The notes under the pieces: model-generated
The model's input: only the letters and a program-made list of their open reading frames with translations
Told to the model about the DNA's origin: nothing
Databases searched by the model: none
Program-made: the position numbers and the translations under genes
Shown: positions 41,231 to 49,848 of the stretch, one piece after another
Layout of the letters: each line of letters begins with the position of its first letter
Numbering within the stretch: position 1 is the stretch's first letter
Source: Kitasatospora sp. MAA19
GTDB taxonomy: Bacteria > Actinomycetota > Actinomycetes > Streptomycetales > Streptomycetaceae
NCBI RefSeq assembly: GCF_029894125.1
Contig: NZ_JARXYZ010000032.1
Location: forward strand, 1 to 64,000
DNA: 64,000 bases
Direction: 5' to 3'

Positions 41231-42664
41231 GTGGGGCTCATCTACGAGCTGACCGTGGCGGCCCCGCCCGGCGACGTCATCGGCTACGACATGGCCCGCC
41301 TCGCCGACGCCATGGACATCAAGGACCCCGCCCGCCTCGCCGTCGAGACCCACGGCAGCCAGGGCCTGGTCACCATCTACCCCGAAGACCCACTCGCCGA
41401 CGTCCTCCTGCCCGACCCCGAGTACCTGGTCATGGACTCCACCGGCCGGATCTGGGTCGGCCTGCACCACAACGGACGCCGCACCCGGCTGCGCCTGTAC
41501 GACCCGAAGTCCGGCAGCGCGCAGCGGATGCTGCTGTTTGGGACCACCGGCGCCGGGAAGTCCACCGGCGGTCAGATCATCCTCGCCGGGATGAAGCGCA
41601 GCGGGGTCGGCGTGTTCTACGCCGACCTCAAGGGTGGCCAGTCCGCCCCCGAGGCCCGTGGCAACTGCGACTGGTGCGTCTACACGCAGGAGGGCGCCAT
41701 CGCCCAGCTGCGGACCTTCTGGAACGTCATGAAGGCCCGCGAGATCAGGTACGCGGCCGCGGGCCGGTCGAAGTTCTTGATGGACCGCCCGGACCCGCTG
41801 ATGTACATGGTCGTGGACGAGGCGAACCGGCTGCTGGAGAAGGGCGCCCCTTACCGCGACGAGGCGACGTTCTACATCAAGGACATCGGCCGCACCGGCC
41901 GCTCGCTCGGGATGGGCATCGCGCTGTTCGCCCAGGCCGGCCACCTCGAGGAGCTCGGCGGCTCCGACACCCTGCGCTCCATGCTCAAGGAGGGCGAGGT
42001 GATCCTGCTGCGCTGGACGTCGAACCTGATGCGCCAGCTCGTCAGCGACGGCCTGCTGCCCGCCGGGCAGAAGCTCGCCGCGATCCCCAAGTACGCCGGC
42101 GCCGTCGAGCTGGTCTCCCAGTTCGACGACACCGAGGCGGACGAGGACCGGCCCGGCACCCAGGGCAGCGGCTACCACCTCTCCGGCCTGCACCCCACCG
42201 CGAGGACGAGGTTCTTCAAGGTCGGCTCCGAGATGCCGACCGACGGCCTGGACCCCGAGATGCTCGCCCTGTACGGCGACGGCCCGCACTCCGTCCTGGA
42301 GAAGGAGTCCTGGCAGGACGCGGGCGAGGCCTACGTCGGGAAGCTGGACGGGATGGAGGCCTACCAGGCCGCGTGCCCGGAGAAGTTCGAGGAACCCGAG
42401 GACGGCGGTGGCGGCCGCGGCCGCGGCGGGAACCGGGGCGGCGGCGGACGGGGTGCGCGCAGCGCGCCGGTCCCCGTCATCCCCGCCCCCGAGCCGCGGA
42501 CCGCCGGCCGCCTCAACCTCACCGACCGCGTCCTGGCCGTCCTGGAGAACAACGACGGCGAGGAACTGGACGCCCAGGAGATCCTCGCCGCCGTCAACGC
42601 CGACGGCGGCCGCAAAGTCAGCCTCGGCGGCGTCCGCAACGCTCTCACGGGCCTGCACGGCTGA
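41231..42664 (+). CDS. traB: FtsK/SpoIIIE-type conjugative DNA translocase (TraB-like)
   Basis: 477 residues. The Walker A motif is FGTTGAGKST (residues 103-112), Walker B is LMYMVVDEAN (D196, E197), and a sensor/arginine-finger region is in DIGRTGRSLGMGIALFAQAG. The order and spacing match actinobacterial TraB/Tra transfer ATPases. After a Gly/Arg-rich linker (about 390-420) the last 50 residues (LTDRVLAVLENNDGEELDAQ, EILAAVNADGGRKVSLGGVR) look like a small winged helix, as in TraB proteins that read 8-bp TRS repeats. Such proteins move double-stranded DNA between hyphae without a relaxase. N-terminal membrane helices are absent and may be supplied by the preceding gene. Confidence 0.88.
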   Translation: MGLIYELTVAAPPGDVIGYDMARLADAMDIKDPARLAVETHGSQGLVTIYPEDPLADVLLPDPEYLVMDSTGRIWVGLHHNGRRTRLRLYDPKSGSAQRMLLFGTTGAGKSTGGQIILAGMKRSGVGVFYADLKGGQSAPEARGNCDWCVYTQEGAIAQLRTFWNVMKAREIRYAAAGRSKFLMDRPDPLMYMVVDEANRLLEKGAPYRDEATFYIKDIGRTGRSLGMGIALFAQAGHLEELGGSDTLRSMLKEGEVILLRWTSNLMRQLVSDGLLPAGQKLAAIPKYAGAVELVSQFDDTEADEDRPGTQGSGYHLSGLHPTARTRFFKVGSEMPTDGLDPEMLALYGDGPHSVLEKESWQDAGEAYVGKLDGMEAYQAACPEKFEEPEDGGGGRGRGGNRGGGGRGARSAPVPVIPAPEPRTAGRLNLTDRVLAVLENNDGEELDAQEILAAVNADGGRKVSLGGVRNALTGLHG

Positions 42665-42683
42665 CCACGAGGACCGGCGGTGG

Positions 42684-42827
42684 TCAGTCCTCGCAGAAGT
42701 TCTCCGCGTCGCAGTCCCAGCAGAACCAGGACTCGGGAACCTCCACGACGTCGCAGCAGTCACAGCCCTCGCCATACACACGGTTGTCCGCACCGCAGTT
42801 CCAACAGGCGTAGTGCACGTGCGCCAT
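42684..42827 (-). CDS. Small Cys-rich zinc-binding protein, antisense in the block
   Basis: 47 residues from ATG 42827 with GAGGGGGCGCG upstream. Cys pairs CWNCGADN, CDCCDVV and CWDCDAENFC give up to eight ligands for two zinc ions. It is the only minus-strand gene between 30.8 and 50.7 kb. The family is unknown. Confidence 0.6.
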   Translation of the reverse strand: MAHVHYACWNCGADNRVYGEGCDCCDVVEVPESWFCWDCDAENFCED

Positions 42828-42966
42828 CGCGCCCCCTCGTCTCCAAGCCCCGCACCAGGCAGTGCGGGGCGCAGTCCGAACCTGACGTACCACCAGGCCT
42901 GGCCAGCAAACACCCGATCCGGCCCGCCTGTCCGCCCAACCCACCAACGACCCGCCAGGAGCAGCC

Positions 42967-43161
42967 GTGGCCGTCACCGTCTCCCTCGCCGTCCTCTTCG
43001 GCGTCATCACCGTCGTCCTCTACCGGGGCCGCGCCGTCGGCTTCTGGCCCGCCCTGGCCCTCGTGCTGTTCGGCTTCACCCTCTCCTCCACCGGCGCCGG
43101 CCCCGTCATCAATCAGCTGCTCACCAACCTGGTCACCGCGCTCAGCAACACCGCTTCCTGA
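42967..43161 (+). CDS. Small two-helix membrane protein
   Basis: 64 residues from GTG 42967 (CAGGAGCAGCC upstream). Two hydrophobic helices, VTVSLAVLFGVITVVLY and FWPALALVLFGFTLSST. Size and topology resemble the small spread (Spd) proteins and pilot membrane proteins of streptomycete plasmids. Confidence 0.65.
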   Translation: MAVTVSLAVLFGVITVVLYRGRAVGFWPALALVLFGFTLSSTGAGPVINQLLTNLVTALSNTAS

Positions 43162-43210
43162 CCCACCGCCACCCCGACCAGCCCACCGCGCCCCGGAAGG
43201 ACACCCGCCC

Positions 43211-43588
43211 GTGAACACCCACCGCTCCACCGCCACCCCGCTCGGATCCCACCAGGTCGGCCCGGTCGACCAGGTCCTCGCCGAGGCGTCCCGCGACCCG
43301 CGCGTACGGCTCCGCCCGCCCACCACCGTCGAGGAGGCGCTCACCGCCCTGCGGGCCGCGATGGAACTGCGCCAGCGCAGGGCGCTGCCCGCCGCGCCCC
43401 GGCGCCCCGAGCTGCCGCCCGGCCCGCCCCGCCAGGTCGTCTTCGTCCTCGACGAGGCCGCGATCCTGATCGGCCAGCCGCGCAGCGGCAAGCAGTCCCC
43501 GGAAGCGGCCCACCTGATCCGCGAGATCCTCGCCGCCGACCGCACCAGCCGCATCAACGACGGCCGGCACCGCCTCCCCGAGCAGTAA
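43211..43588 (+). CDS. Hypothetical cytoplasmic protein
   Basis: 125 residues from GTG 43211 (GGAAGGACACC upstream). The C-terminal half has PRQVVFVLDEAAILIGQPRS, which looks like a beta strand with an acidic pair, then AAHLIREILAADRTSRINDG. There is no P-loop. Function unknown. Confidence 0.6.
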   Translation: MNTHRSTATPLGSHQVGPVDQVLAEASRDPRVRLRPPTTVEEALTALRAAMELRQRRALPAAPRRPELPPGPPRQVVFVLDEAAILIGQPRSGKQSPEAAHLIREILAADRTSRINDGRHRLPEQ

Positions 43589-43705
43589 CCGCTCCCGGCC
43601 TCTCCCAGGGCCGCCGGACCCGCCCGCCACCCGGCGCGGGCGAATCCGGCAGCCCGAGAAGGCGCCGCGGCGCCCCGCCCACCCGCTTCCCCGAAGGAGA
43701 CCCCC

Positions 43706-44356
43706 GTGCCCGGCACCGACAACACCCCGAACAACGACTCGCAGGTCATCCTCCTGGAGCGCGGCTACGCGCCGACGACCATGGACGGGCAGCTCGTCGC
43801 CGTGCCGCTGAGCCCGGACTGCGGGGACGCCACGTGCGTGCCCGCGCTCGTCGACGGCCAGGCCGTCGCCGTGCCCGTCTTCGACGTGAGCGCCCACCTG
43901 AACACCATGGCCGCCCGCCTGGCCGACCACCGCCGCGCCGTCGATGCCCTCGACCCGGTCCCCGCGGCCGCACCCGCCGTCGACCCGGGCCTGTCGCTCG
44001 CGGTGCGCCAGTACGTCCTGTACGGCTCCATCGCCGCCCTCGCGGCCGGCGGCGCGGTGTGGATGCTGGGCGCGGCCGTCGCCGAGGTCGCCCCACACGC
44101 CAGCCAGCTCGGCGACCTCCTCAAGTGGGCCGCCATCTTCGTCGCCGCCGTGGTGCTCGGCGTGGCCGGCCTGCTCGGCAAGCTCCGCTCCGTCGCGGCC
44201 GGCACCGGCACCGGCACCGGGGCGAGCGCGAACGCCACCGGCGAGGGCGCCAGCGCGACCGGCACGGTGCTGGCCCTGGTTCACCGCACCCACACCACGA
44301 CCATCGGCAAGCAGTCCGCCGGCTGGCGCGGCGTCGTCAACAACCACAACGGCTGA
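43706..44356 (+). CDS. Membrane protein with two helices
   Basis: 216 residues from GTG 43706 (GAAGGAGACCCCC upstream). Soluble N-terminus, then two membrane helices (YVLYGSIAALAAGGAVWMLG and WAAIFVAAVVLGVAGLLGKL), a Gly/Thr/Ala-rich linker and a short conserved end (GWRGVVNNHNG). Likely part of the transfer apparatus. No family is recognised. Confidence 0.65.
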   Translation: MPGTDNTPNNDSQVILLERGYAPTTMDGQLVAVPLSPDCGDATCVPALVDGQAVAVPVFDVSAHLNTMAARLADHRRAVDALDPVPAAAPAVDPGLSLAVRQYVLYGSIAALAAGGAVWMLGAAVAEVAPHASQLGDLLKWAAIFVAAVVLGVAGLLGKLRSVAAGTGTGTGASANATGEGASATGTVLALVHRTHTTTIGKQSAGWRGVVNNHNG

Positions 44357-44431
44357 CCAGCCGGTCCACCGGTCTCGCCCCCGGCCCGCCTCCGCCCGCC
44401 CCGCCGCCACTGGCCGGGTGGGCGGCTGCGC

Positions 44432-44483
44432 GTCCGGGGACGGGGCCGGCCGACCGGCCGACACCGAGATCCGCCTGGAGGAC
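44432..44483 (+). repeat. 52-bp leader repeat, first copy
   Basis: 52 bp directly upstream of 44490, matching 44935-44986 at 51 of 52 positions. It contains GGCCGGCCGACCGGCC (self-complementary) and the ribosome site CTGGAGGA. Confidence 0.85.
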
Positions 44484-44489
44484 CAGACC

Positions 44490-44858
44490 ATGACCGAGCC
44501 GTTCCGCATCGACCTGACCAACCCCGCCCCCACCGGCCTGGGGCCGGCGCTGCCCATCGGCACCTACGTGCTGTACCGCGACGTCGACCGCTACCTCGCC
44601 GGGCACAGCGACCACACCCGGGCCTGCCGCGTCATCGACCACCCCGCCGACCACCTCACCGCGGGCTGCTCGTCCCTGCTGGACCTGCGCACCCAGGAGA
44701 CCATCCCCGGTGTCCCGGTCACCTATCTGCGGGTCCTGGCCCCGGCCGAGATCATGCACGACATCGACACCGCCCCGCTCACCACCCTCGACGACGGACG
44801 GACGATGACCGCCGCCGGCGCCTGGCTCGCCGCCAACCACCCCAACCACGCGGCCTGA
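44490..44858 (+). CDS. Hypothetical protein
   Basis: 122 residues from ATG 44490. It contains GTYVLYRDVDRYLAGHSDHT, RACRVIDHPADHLTAGCSSL and VTYLRVLAPAEIMHDIDTAP, a compact beta-rich protein. It shares its 52-bp leader with the next gene but not its protein sequence. Confidence 0.6.
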   Translation: MTEPFRIDLTNPAPTGLGPALPIGTYVLYRDVDRYLAGHSDHTRACRVIDHPADHLTAGCSSLLDLRTQETIPGVPVTYLRVLAPAEIMHDIDTAPLTTLDDGRTMTAAGAWLAANHPNHAA

Positions 44859-44934
44859 CGCCCGGTCGACCAATCCGGCCCCGGCCCGCACACCGCCCAC
44901 CCCGCCGATCTCCGGCTGGGGTGGGCGGGTCTGT

Positions 44935-44986
44935 GTCCGGGGGCGGGGCCGGCCGACCGGCCGACACCGAGATCCGCCTGGAGGAC
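44935..44986 (+). repeat. 52-bp leader repeat, second copy
   Basis: Same sequence as 44432-44483 with one A/G difference, directly upstream of the gene at 44990. Confidence 0.85.
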
Positions 44987-44989
44987 GTC

Positions 44990-45607
44990 GTGAGCATCAC
45001 CGTCACCGTCACCGCCGACCCGGCCAGCCCCGAGGAGATGGGCGCCGCCGCGGTCACCGCCATCACCGAGACCATCCGCGCCGCTGGCCGCCAGCCGCAG
45101 GTCGACCGCAGTGCGGGCTGGCGAATCGCCGGCACCCCCTACAGCGCCGCCCGCCTTACCGTCGGCGACCTCGCCGCCCGCCTCACCGAGGTGCCCGGAC
45201 AGCTGCCGGTCGTCTTCGGCGTCCCGGACTTCGACTGCCGCGACATCGAGCCGGTGCGCTCCACCGTCTGGGACGGCGCGCTCGTTCTCAGCAGCGCCCC
45301 GGTCGAGCCCGACCCGCACGCCCTGGCCCTCGACCTCCACCTGCCCGCACCCGCTTCCGACGAAGCGCCGACCGCACAGCCCGCCGCCTCCCGCCGTACG
45401 GCCCTGACCGGCGTGCTGACGGTTGGAGACCTCACCGCGGTGCTGGCCGGCCTGCCCGACCACGCGCCGGTCATGGCCGTCGTCCACGGCTGGGCCGGCA
45501 CCGCCGAGCTCGTTCTGGACAGCGCCGACGACTACGGCGAGTGCCTGCTGCTGGACACCGACTACCCCACCTTCGGACCCGACTACGTCGAGGACGCCGA
45601 GGCCTGA
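44990..45607 (+). CDS. Hypothetical protein with an internal repeat
   Basis: 205 residues from GTG 44990 (CTGGAGGAC upstream). Two related halves are visible: RLTVGDLAARLTEVPGQLPV VFGV (about 55-80) and VLTVGDLTAVLAGLPDHAPV MAVV (about 145-170), each followed by an acidic beta-rich stretch. This pattern suggests a duplicated small domain. Function unknown. Confidence 0.6.
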   Translation: MSITVTVTADPASPEEMGAAAVTAITETIRAAGRQPQVDRSAGWRIAGTPYSAARLTVGDLAARLTEVPGQLPVVFGVPDFDCRDIEPVRSTVWDGALVLSSAPVEPDPHALALDLHLPAPASDEAPTAQPAASRRTALTGVLTVGDLTAVLAGLPDHAPVMAVVHGWAGTAELVLDSADDYGECLLLDTDYPTFGPDYVEDAEA

Positions 45608-45670
45608 CGGCCCGCCGCTCCACGGCCCGATCCGACATCAGCCCGGCCCCTCATCCTGAAAGGCATCACC

Positions 45671-46873
45671 GTGAAGCTGCGCGCCTACGCCGGAGTGCTC
45701 GCCGACGCCGTCGCCCACGTCGCCCGCGCCCTGCCCACCCGGGCCCCGGTGCCGGTCCTGGCCGGCATCCTGCTCACCACCGGCCCCGACGGGCTGAGCC
45801 TGGCCGCCTACGACTACGAGTCCGTCGCCACCTGCCGCCTGACCGCGGAGATCGCCGACGACGGCACCGTGCTGGTCCCCGGCCGCCTCCTCACCGAGAT
45901 CGCCAAGGCCCTGCCCAAGGGCGCCGAGGTGGACATCGAGCTGTCCGGCACCCGGCTGCTCGTCACCTCCGGCAGCGCCCGGTTCACGCTGCCGACCCTG
46001 CCGGTCGAGGAGTACCCGGCGCTTCCCCCGGTGCCGGACACCGTGCTGACCATCACCGCGGACGCCTTCGCCGACGCCGTCGGGCAGTGCGCGCCCGCCG
46101 CCGGCACCGACGACTCCCTGCCGGTGCTCACCGGCGTCCTGCTGACCCTGGAGGGCGAGAAGCTCACCCTGGCCGGCACCGACCGCTACCGCTTCGCCAT
46201 GCGCGAGATCGCCGTCCAGCCCACCGGCACCGTGCCCGCCGAGCCCAAGCGCAGCGGCAAGAAGAAGGAGAAGAAGGACCAGGCCGACGACGCGGTGCTG
46301 TGCACCGCGCTGGTCCCCGCCAAGTGGCTCACCGACGCCTCGAAGGCCCTCGCGGGCGAGCACCAGCTGTCCATCGGCTGGCACGACGGCCAGCTGACCT
46401 TCACCGTCCCCGGCAGCCGCACGATCGGCACCCGCCTGCTGGAGGGCGACTTCCCGCGCTTCCGCGGCCTCATGCCCGACCCCGCCGACGCCGCGATGAC
46501 CCTCACCATCCCCGTCGACGAGGCACTGGCCGCCATCAAGCGCGTCGCCCTGGTCGTCGACGACAAGCGCCCGATCCGCCTCACCCACGAAGACGACCAG
46601 CTGCTCCTGGACGCCGGCGACGGCGACGACGCCCACGCCGCCGACCGCATCCCCTGCAACGCCACCGGCGCCCTCACCGAGGGCCGGGAGGGCTGCGACA
46701 TCGCGTTCAAGCCCGCCTACCTGGTCACCGCCCTCCAGGCGCTCACCGCGCCCGAGGCCCGCCTGCACCTGACCCACCCGCACAAGCCCGCCCTGATCAC
46801 CGGCTACTCCGGCGGCCCCACCGAGGACGGCTACGAGCACCTGCTGATGCCGATCCGCCTCAACGCCTCCTGA
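45671..46873 (+). CDS. dnaN: DNA polymerase III sliding-clamp (beta) paralogue
   Basis: 400 residues from GTG 45671. It follows the DnaN pattern of three repeated domains: ARALPTRAPVPVLAGILLTT, GPDGLSLAAYDYESVATCRL, LPTLPVEEYPALP, SLPVLTGVLLTLEGEKLTLA GTDRYRFAMREI, FPRFRGLMP, and the C-terminal YEHLLMPIRL. The central domain carries a Lys-rich insertion (PKRSGKKKEKKDQADD). The normal chromosomal dnaN lies beside dnaA, so this is an extra clamp carried by the mobile block. It may help replicate the element or complete the transferred DNA. Confidence 0.88.
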   Translation: MKLRAYAGVLADAVAHVARALPTRAPVPVLAGILLTTGPDGLSLAAYDYESVATCRLTAEIADDGTVLVPGRLLTEIAKALPKGAEVDIELSGTRLLVTSGSARFTLPTLPVEEYPALPPVPDTVLTITADAFADAVGQCAPAAGTDDSLPVLTGVLLTLEGEKLTLAGTDRYRFAMREIAVQPTGTVPAEPKRSGKKKEKKDQADDAVLCTALVPAKWLTDASKALAGEHQLSIGWHDGQLTFTVPGSRTIGTRLLEGDFPRFRGLMPDPADAAMTLTIPVDEALAAIKRVALVVDDKRPIRLTHEDDQLLLDAGDGDDAHAADRIPCNATGALTEGREGCDIAFKPAYLVTALQALTAPEARLHLTHPHKPALITGYSGGPTEDGYEHLLMPIRLNAS

Positions 46874-46977
46874 CCAACCGCCGCCCCGGCCGGTCCGCCC
46901 CGCGCCCCGTACCGGGCCCGGGGCGGACCGGCCGCCCGCTGCCACCCGCACCGCCTGCCTGCCGAGGAGCCCGCACC

Positions 46978-47736
46978 ATGTACCAGCAGCCCACCCCCGA
47001 CCAGCCCGAGCAGGACGAGCGGCCGGACATGATCTGGCACCGCCCCCAGCCACACCGCCGGCCGCGCCAGGTCCTGCCCGGCCGCTACGCCGACCTCACC
47101 GACGCCCAGGCGCTCCTCGCCGCTCTCGGCGCCCTGGCCGTCCTCGTCATCCTCGCCCTCGCCGTCGGCCCCTACGTCCTCGCCGCAGGACGCTGGCTGC
47201 TCGACCCGGCCAACGTTGCCCACCCGGCCGCCGAGGTCTGGCACACCGTCAACGACCCGATCCGCCGCAGCCTCACCGAACGCGGCGCCGGCCTTCCCGC
47301 CGGGCCCGCCACCCTCTACGGCGCCTGGTCCGTGGTCGGCCTGCTCATCCTGTGGCGGGCACTGCGCCGCGGGGCGATCGTCGGCGTGCAGCTCGGCGCG
47401 CTCGTGTTCGGCGCGCTGACCGCCGCCCTGGTCTGGGACGGCACCCCGGGCACCGGACGCCCGGTCGCCGCCGGCCTGGCCGTGCTGCTCTGGTCCGGCC
47501 TGGCGGCGCTCGCCCTCACCGGGTCCTGGATCACCACCCACACCACCGTCATCAACGAGGTCAAGCCGCCCACCCCGGCGGCGCCGGTGGTCATCCCCGC
47601 CCCCGAGCCCACCCCCGTCACGGTCGAGGTGACCGTGCCCGAGCCGCGCATCGAGGGCGTCGTGGTCGACGTCCAGCGCCTGGTCGTCGACCGCGACGGC
47701 CACCGCATCAACCCCACCGACGAGTCCGGGCGCTGA
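46978..47736 (+). CDS. Membrane protein with four helices
   Basis: 252 residues from ATG 46978 (GAGGAGCCCGCACC upstream). Membrane segments: ALLAALGALAVLVILALAVG, YGAWSVVGLLILWRAL, GVQLGALVFGALTAALVW and AAGLAVLLWSGLAALALTGS. The C-terminal tail is Pro/Val-rich and ends in a short domain (GVVVDVQRLVVDRDGHRINP). Probably part of the transfer complex. Confidence 0.7.
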   Translation: MYQQPTPDQPEQDERPDMIWHRPQPHRRPRQVLPGRYADLTDAQALLAALGALAVLVILALAVGPYVLAAGRWLLDPANVAHPAAEVWHTVNDPIRRSLTERGAGLPAGPATLYGAWSVVGLLILWRALRRGAIVGVQLGALVFGALTAALVWDGTPGTGRPVAAGLAVLLWSGLAALALTGSWITTHTTVINEVKPPTPAAPVVIPAPEPTPVTVEVTVPEPRIEGVVVDVQRLVVDRDGHRINPTDESGR

Positions 47737-47858
47737 CGCTGCCCGCCGGTCCGCACCGGGCCCCGGCCACCCAGGCCGGGCGCACCCCGGCGAAGCGGCC
47801 CGGCGAGCGGCGCGGCCACCCGGCCGAATCCCGCCACCACCCCGCACCGGAGGAACCC

Positions 47859-48275
47859 GTGACCGGCCAGCTGCTCCGCCTCCTGCCCGCCCGCCTGCTG
47901 CGCGCCCTGGGCTACCACGACGCCCATCTCGACCCGGCCGAGCTCGACAGCACGCTCGAGGCCGCCCACACCGAGGCCTGGGCGGTCCAGCCCGCCGACC
48001 TCCGCAAGGCCCTCCCGAACCTGATCCAGCCCATCCACTTCCAGCCCGGCCTGGTCGACCTGTACCGCGACCAGGCGCACACCACCGCCTACCTCAACAC
48101 CCTCGCCGCCGCCGCCGAGACCAACCTCGACCTCACCGCCCCCGACCAGCGGGCCCTGTACGCGGGCCTGCTGGCCGCGGCCCGCGCGGCGGAGGACTTC
48201 GAGCGCCAGGTCGCCGCCGTCGCCGCCCGCTCCCTGCCCGCCAGCCCGGCCCCCGCCGAGCTCCAGCACAGCTGA
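47859..48275 (+). CDS. Hypothetical helical protein
   Basis: 138 residues from GTG 47859 (CGGAGGAACCC upstream). Helical throughout: LLRLLPARLLRALGYHDAHL, LVDLYRDQAHTTAYLNTLAA, RALYAGLLAAARAAEDFERQ. Function unknown. Confidence 0.6.
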   Translation: MTGQLLRLLPARLLRALGYHDAHLDPAELDSTLEAAHTEAWAVQPADLRKALPNLIQPIHFQPGLVDLYRDQAHTTAYLNTLAAAAETNLDLTAPDQRALYAGLLAAARAAEDFERQVAAVAARSLPASPAPAELQHS

Positions 48276-48410
48276 CCCACCCGGGCACTGCCGCTGCTCA
48301 CCGGTCCGCACACCGCCTCCCGGCACCCAGCCGGGCGGCGAGGCGCGGCCCGGTGGGCGGCGCGGCCACCCGGCCCGCATCGCCCACCGACGGGACCAAG
48401 GAGTCCAACC

Positions 48411-48788
48411 GTGCAGTCCTGCGTCTTCTGCGCCATCGCCGCCGGCCAGGCCGCGGCCGACATCGTCCGGCGGTGGCCGGACGCGGTCGCGATCCGGCCC
48501 CGAAGCGGCGGCGTCCACCCCGGCCACCTGCTCGTGATCCCGCGTCAGCACGTGGCCGACGCCGGGACCGACCCGGACGTCACCGCCGCCGTGATGCACC
48601 GGGCCGCCGAGCTGATGGCCGAGCACCCGGCCGCGAACCTCATCACCAGCAAGGGCAGCGCGGCCACCCAGACCGTCTCCCACCTGCACGTCCACGTGGT
48701 GCCCAGGGAGGCCGGCGACGACCTGCCGCTGCCCTGGACCCCCCAGCACGCCGCCCGCGCCGCCGCGCAGAACGGAGCCAGCAAGTGA
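48411..48788 (+). CDS. HIT-family nucleotide hydrolase/transferase
   Basis: 125 residues from GTG 48411. The N-terminus SCVFCAIAAGQA is the usual HIT zinc pair. AIRPRSGGVHPGHLLVIPRQHVADA is followed by the catalytic triad motif HLHVHVVPR. Members split nucleoside phosphoramidates or dinucleotides. Its stop overlaps the GTG start of the deoxyribosyltransferase-like gene (GTGA), so the two nucleotide enzymes are co-translated. Confidence 0.85.
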   Translation: MQSCVFCAIAAGQAAADIVRRWPDAVAIRPRSGGVHPGHLLVIPRQHVADAGTDPDVTAAVMHRAAELMAEHPAANLITSKGSAATQTVSHLHVHVVPREAGDDLPLPWTPQHAARAAAQNGASK

Positions 48789-49636
48789 CCAGCATCAACG
48801 TCGTCATGGCCCGCGAGCCGATCCCCGCCGGACCCTCGGTGTTCCTGGCCGGCCCAACCCCGGACAAGGCCGCCCCCGTGCCGTCCTGGCGCCCGGCCGC
48901 CGTCGCCGCCCTGGCCGAGCAGTGGACCGGCGAGCAGCCGCTCACTGTGCTGAGCCCCGAATCCCGCAACGGCACCCGGGCCGACCGCTACAAGGACCAG
49001 GTCGACTGGGAGACCGCCGCCCGCGCGGCGGCCGACGCGATCCTGTTCTGGATCCCCCGCGACATGATCACGTTGCCCGGCATGACGACGAACGTCGAGT
49101 TCGGCCTGGACGTCACCAGCGGCCGCGCGGTGCTCGGCGCACCCCCGGACTGCCCCAACCCCGAGCGCAACCGCTACCTGATCTACATCGCCCGCCGCCA
49201 CGGCACCCCGGTCCGCGACACCCTCCCCGAGGCCGCGGCCGCCGCCCTCGCCCTGGTCCACGCAGGGCTCCAGAGCAGGACCCTGTCCCCGCAGGAGCAG
49301 CTGGCGCTGGCCGTGGAGTTCCGCGTGCCGATCCCCCAGGGCCCGGTCGGCGGGTACGGCGAGGTCGTCGTGCGCCGCGACGAGACCGGCGACGGCTGGG
49401 CGGTGACAGACGGCGCCCTGGTCGGCCTGGCGGCCTGGACCGAGACCGACGGCTGGCAACCCGTCAGGGACATCGGCCGCGCCGCCGCCTACCGGCACAC
49501 CCGGGAGGAGGCCTTGGACCTGGCCCACCGGGTCGCCGAGATCGAGGCCGCCAACCATCAGACGCTGCTCGACGTGATCGCCGACCCGCTCGGCCACGCC
49601 ATCCGCACCCGGCAGAACGAGTCCGGACGCTGCTGA
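48785..49636 (+). CDS. Nucleoside 2-deoxyribosyltransferase-like protein with extra domain
   Basis: 283 residues from GTG 48785. Residues 10-150 match the Nuc_deoxyri_tr2-type fold: SVFLAGPTPDKA, TVLSPESRNG, YKDQVDWETAARAAADAILF, WIPRDMITLPGMTTNVEFGL and AVLGAPP. The conserved acidic residues in DQVDWE and VEFG would form the active site. The last 100 residues (GGYGEVVVRRDETGDGWAVT) are a separate small domain. Coupled to the HIT gene. Confidence 0.78.
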   Translation: MTSINVVMAREPIPAGPSVFLAGPTPDKAAPVPSWRPAAVAALAEQWTGEQPLTVLSPESRNGTRADRYKDQVDWETAARAAADAILFWIPRDMITLPGMTTNVEFGLDVTSGRAVLGAPPDCPNPERNRYLIYIARRHGTPVRDTLPEAAAAALALVHAGLQSRTLSPQEQLALAVEFRVPIPQGPVGGYGEVVVRRDETGDGWAVTDGALVGLAAWTETDGWQPVRDIGRAAAYRHTREEALDLAHRVAEIEAANHQTLLDVIADPLGHAIRTRQNESGRC

Positions 49637-49722
49637 CGCCCACCATCACGCCCCACCTGCTGAGCCCGTCCCCGGGACGGCGGGCGGGGCGCCATCTGCC
49701 TGCCCACGAAGAGAGGGAACCC

Positions 49723-49848
49723 GTGCTCGCCACGTTCGCAGCCGTCTTCATCACCCTTTACGCCGGCCACCAGGTCGGCGACCACTGGGTTAACGCGGCA
49801 CCCGCCGTGTCCAGCCACTCCCGCGTCCCGGTGGAGGTGGCCCGATGA
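49723..49848 (+). CDS. Truncated DUF3307-like membrane protein
   Basis: 41 residues from GTG 49723 (GAGAGGGAACCC upstream). TFAAVFITLYAGHQVGDHWV is the first helix of the family found complete at 50234-50710, but the frame ends soon after. Its TGA overlaps the next ATG (ATGA). A remnant kept in the operon. Confidence 0.5.
   Translation: MLATFAAVFITLYAGHQVGDHWVNAAPAVSSHSRVPVEVAR

Noticed and set aside
45541..47736. 731-residue frame spanning the sliding-clamp gene
   Set aside because: It is the Arg-rich shadow of dnaN until ATG 46978, where the real membrane-protein gene begins.
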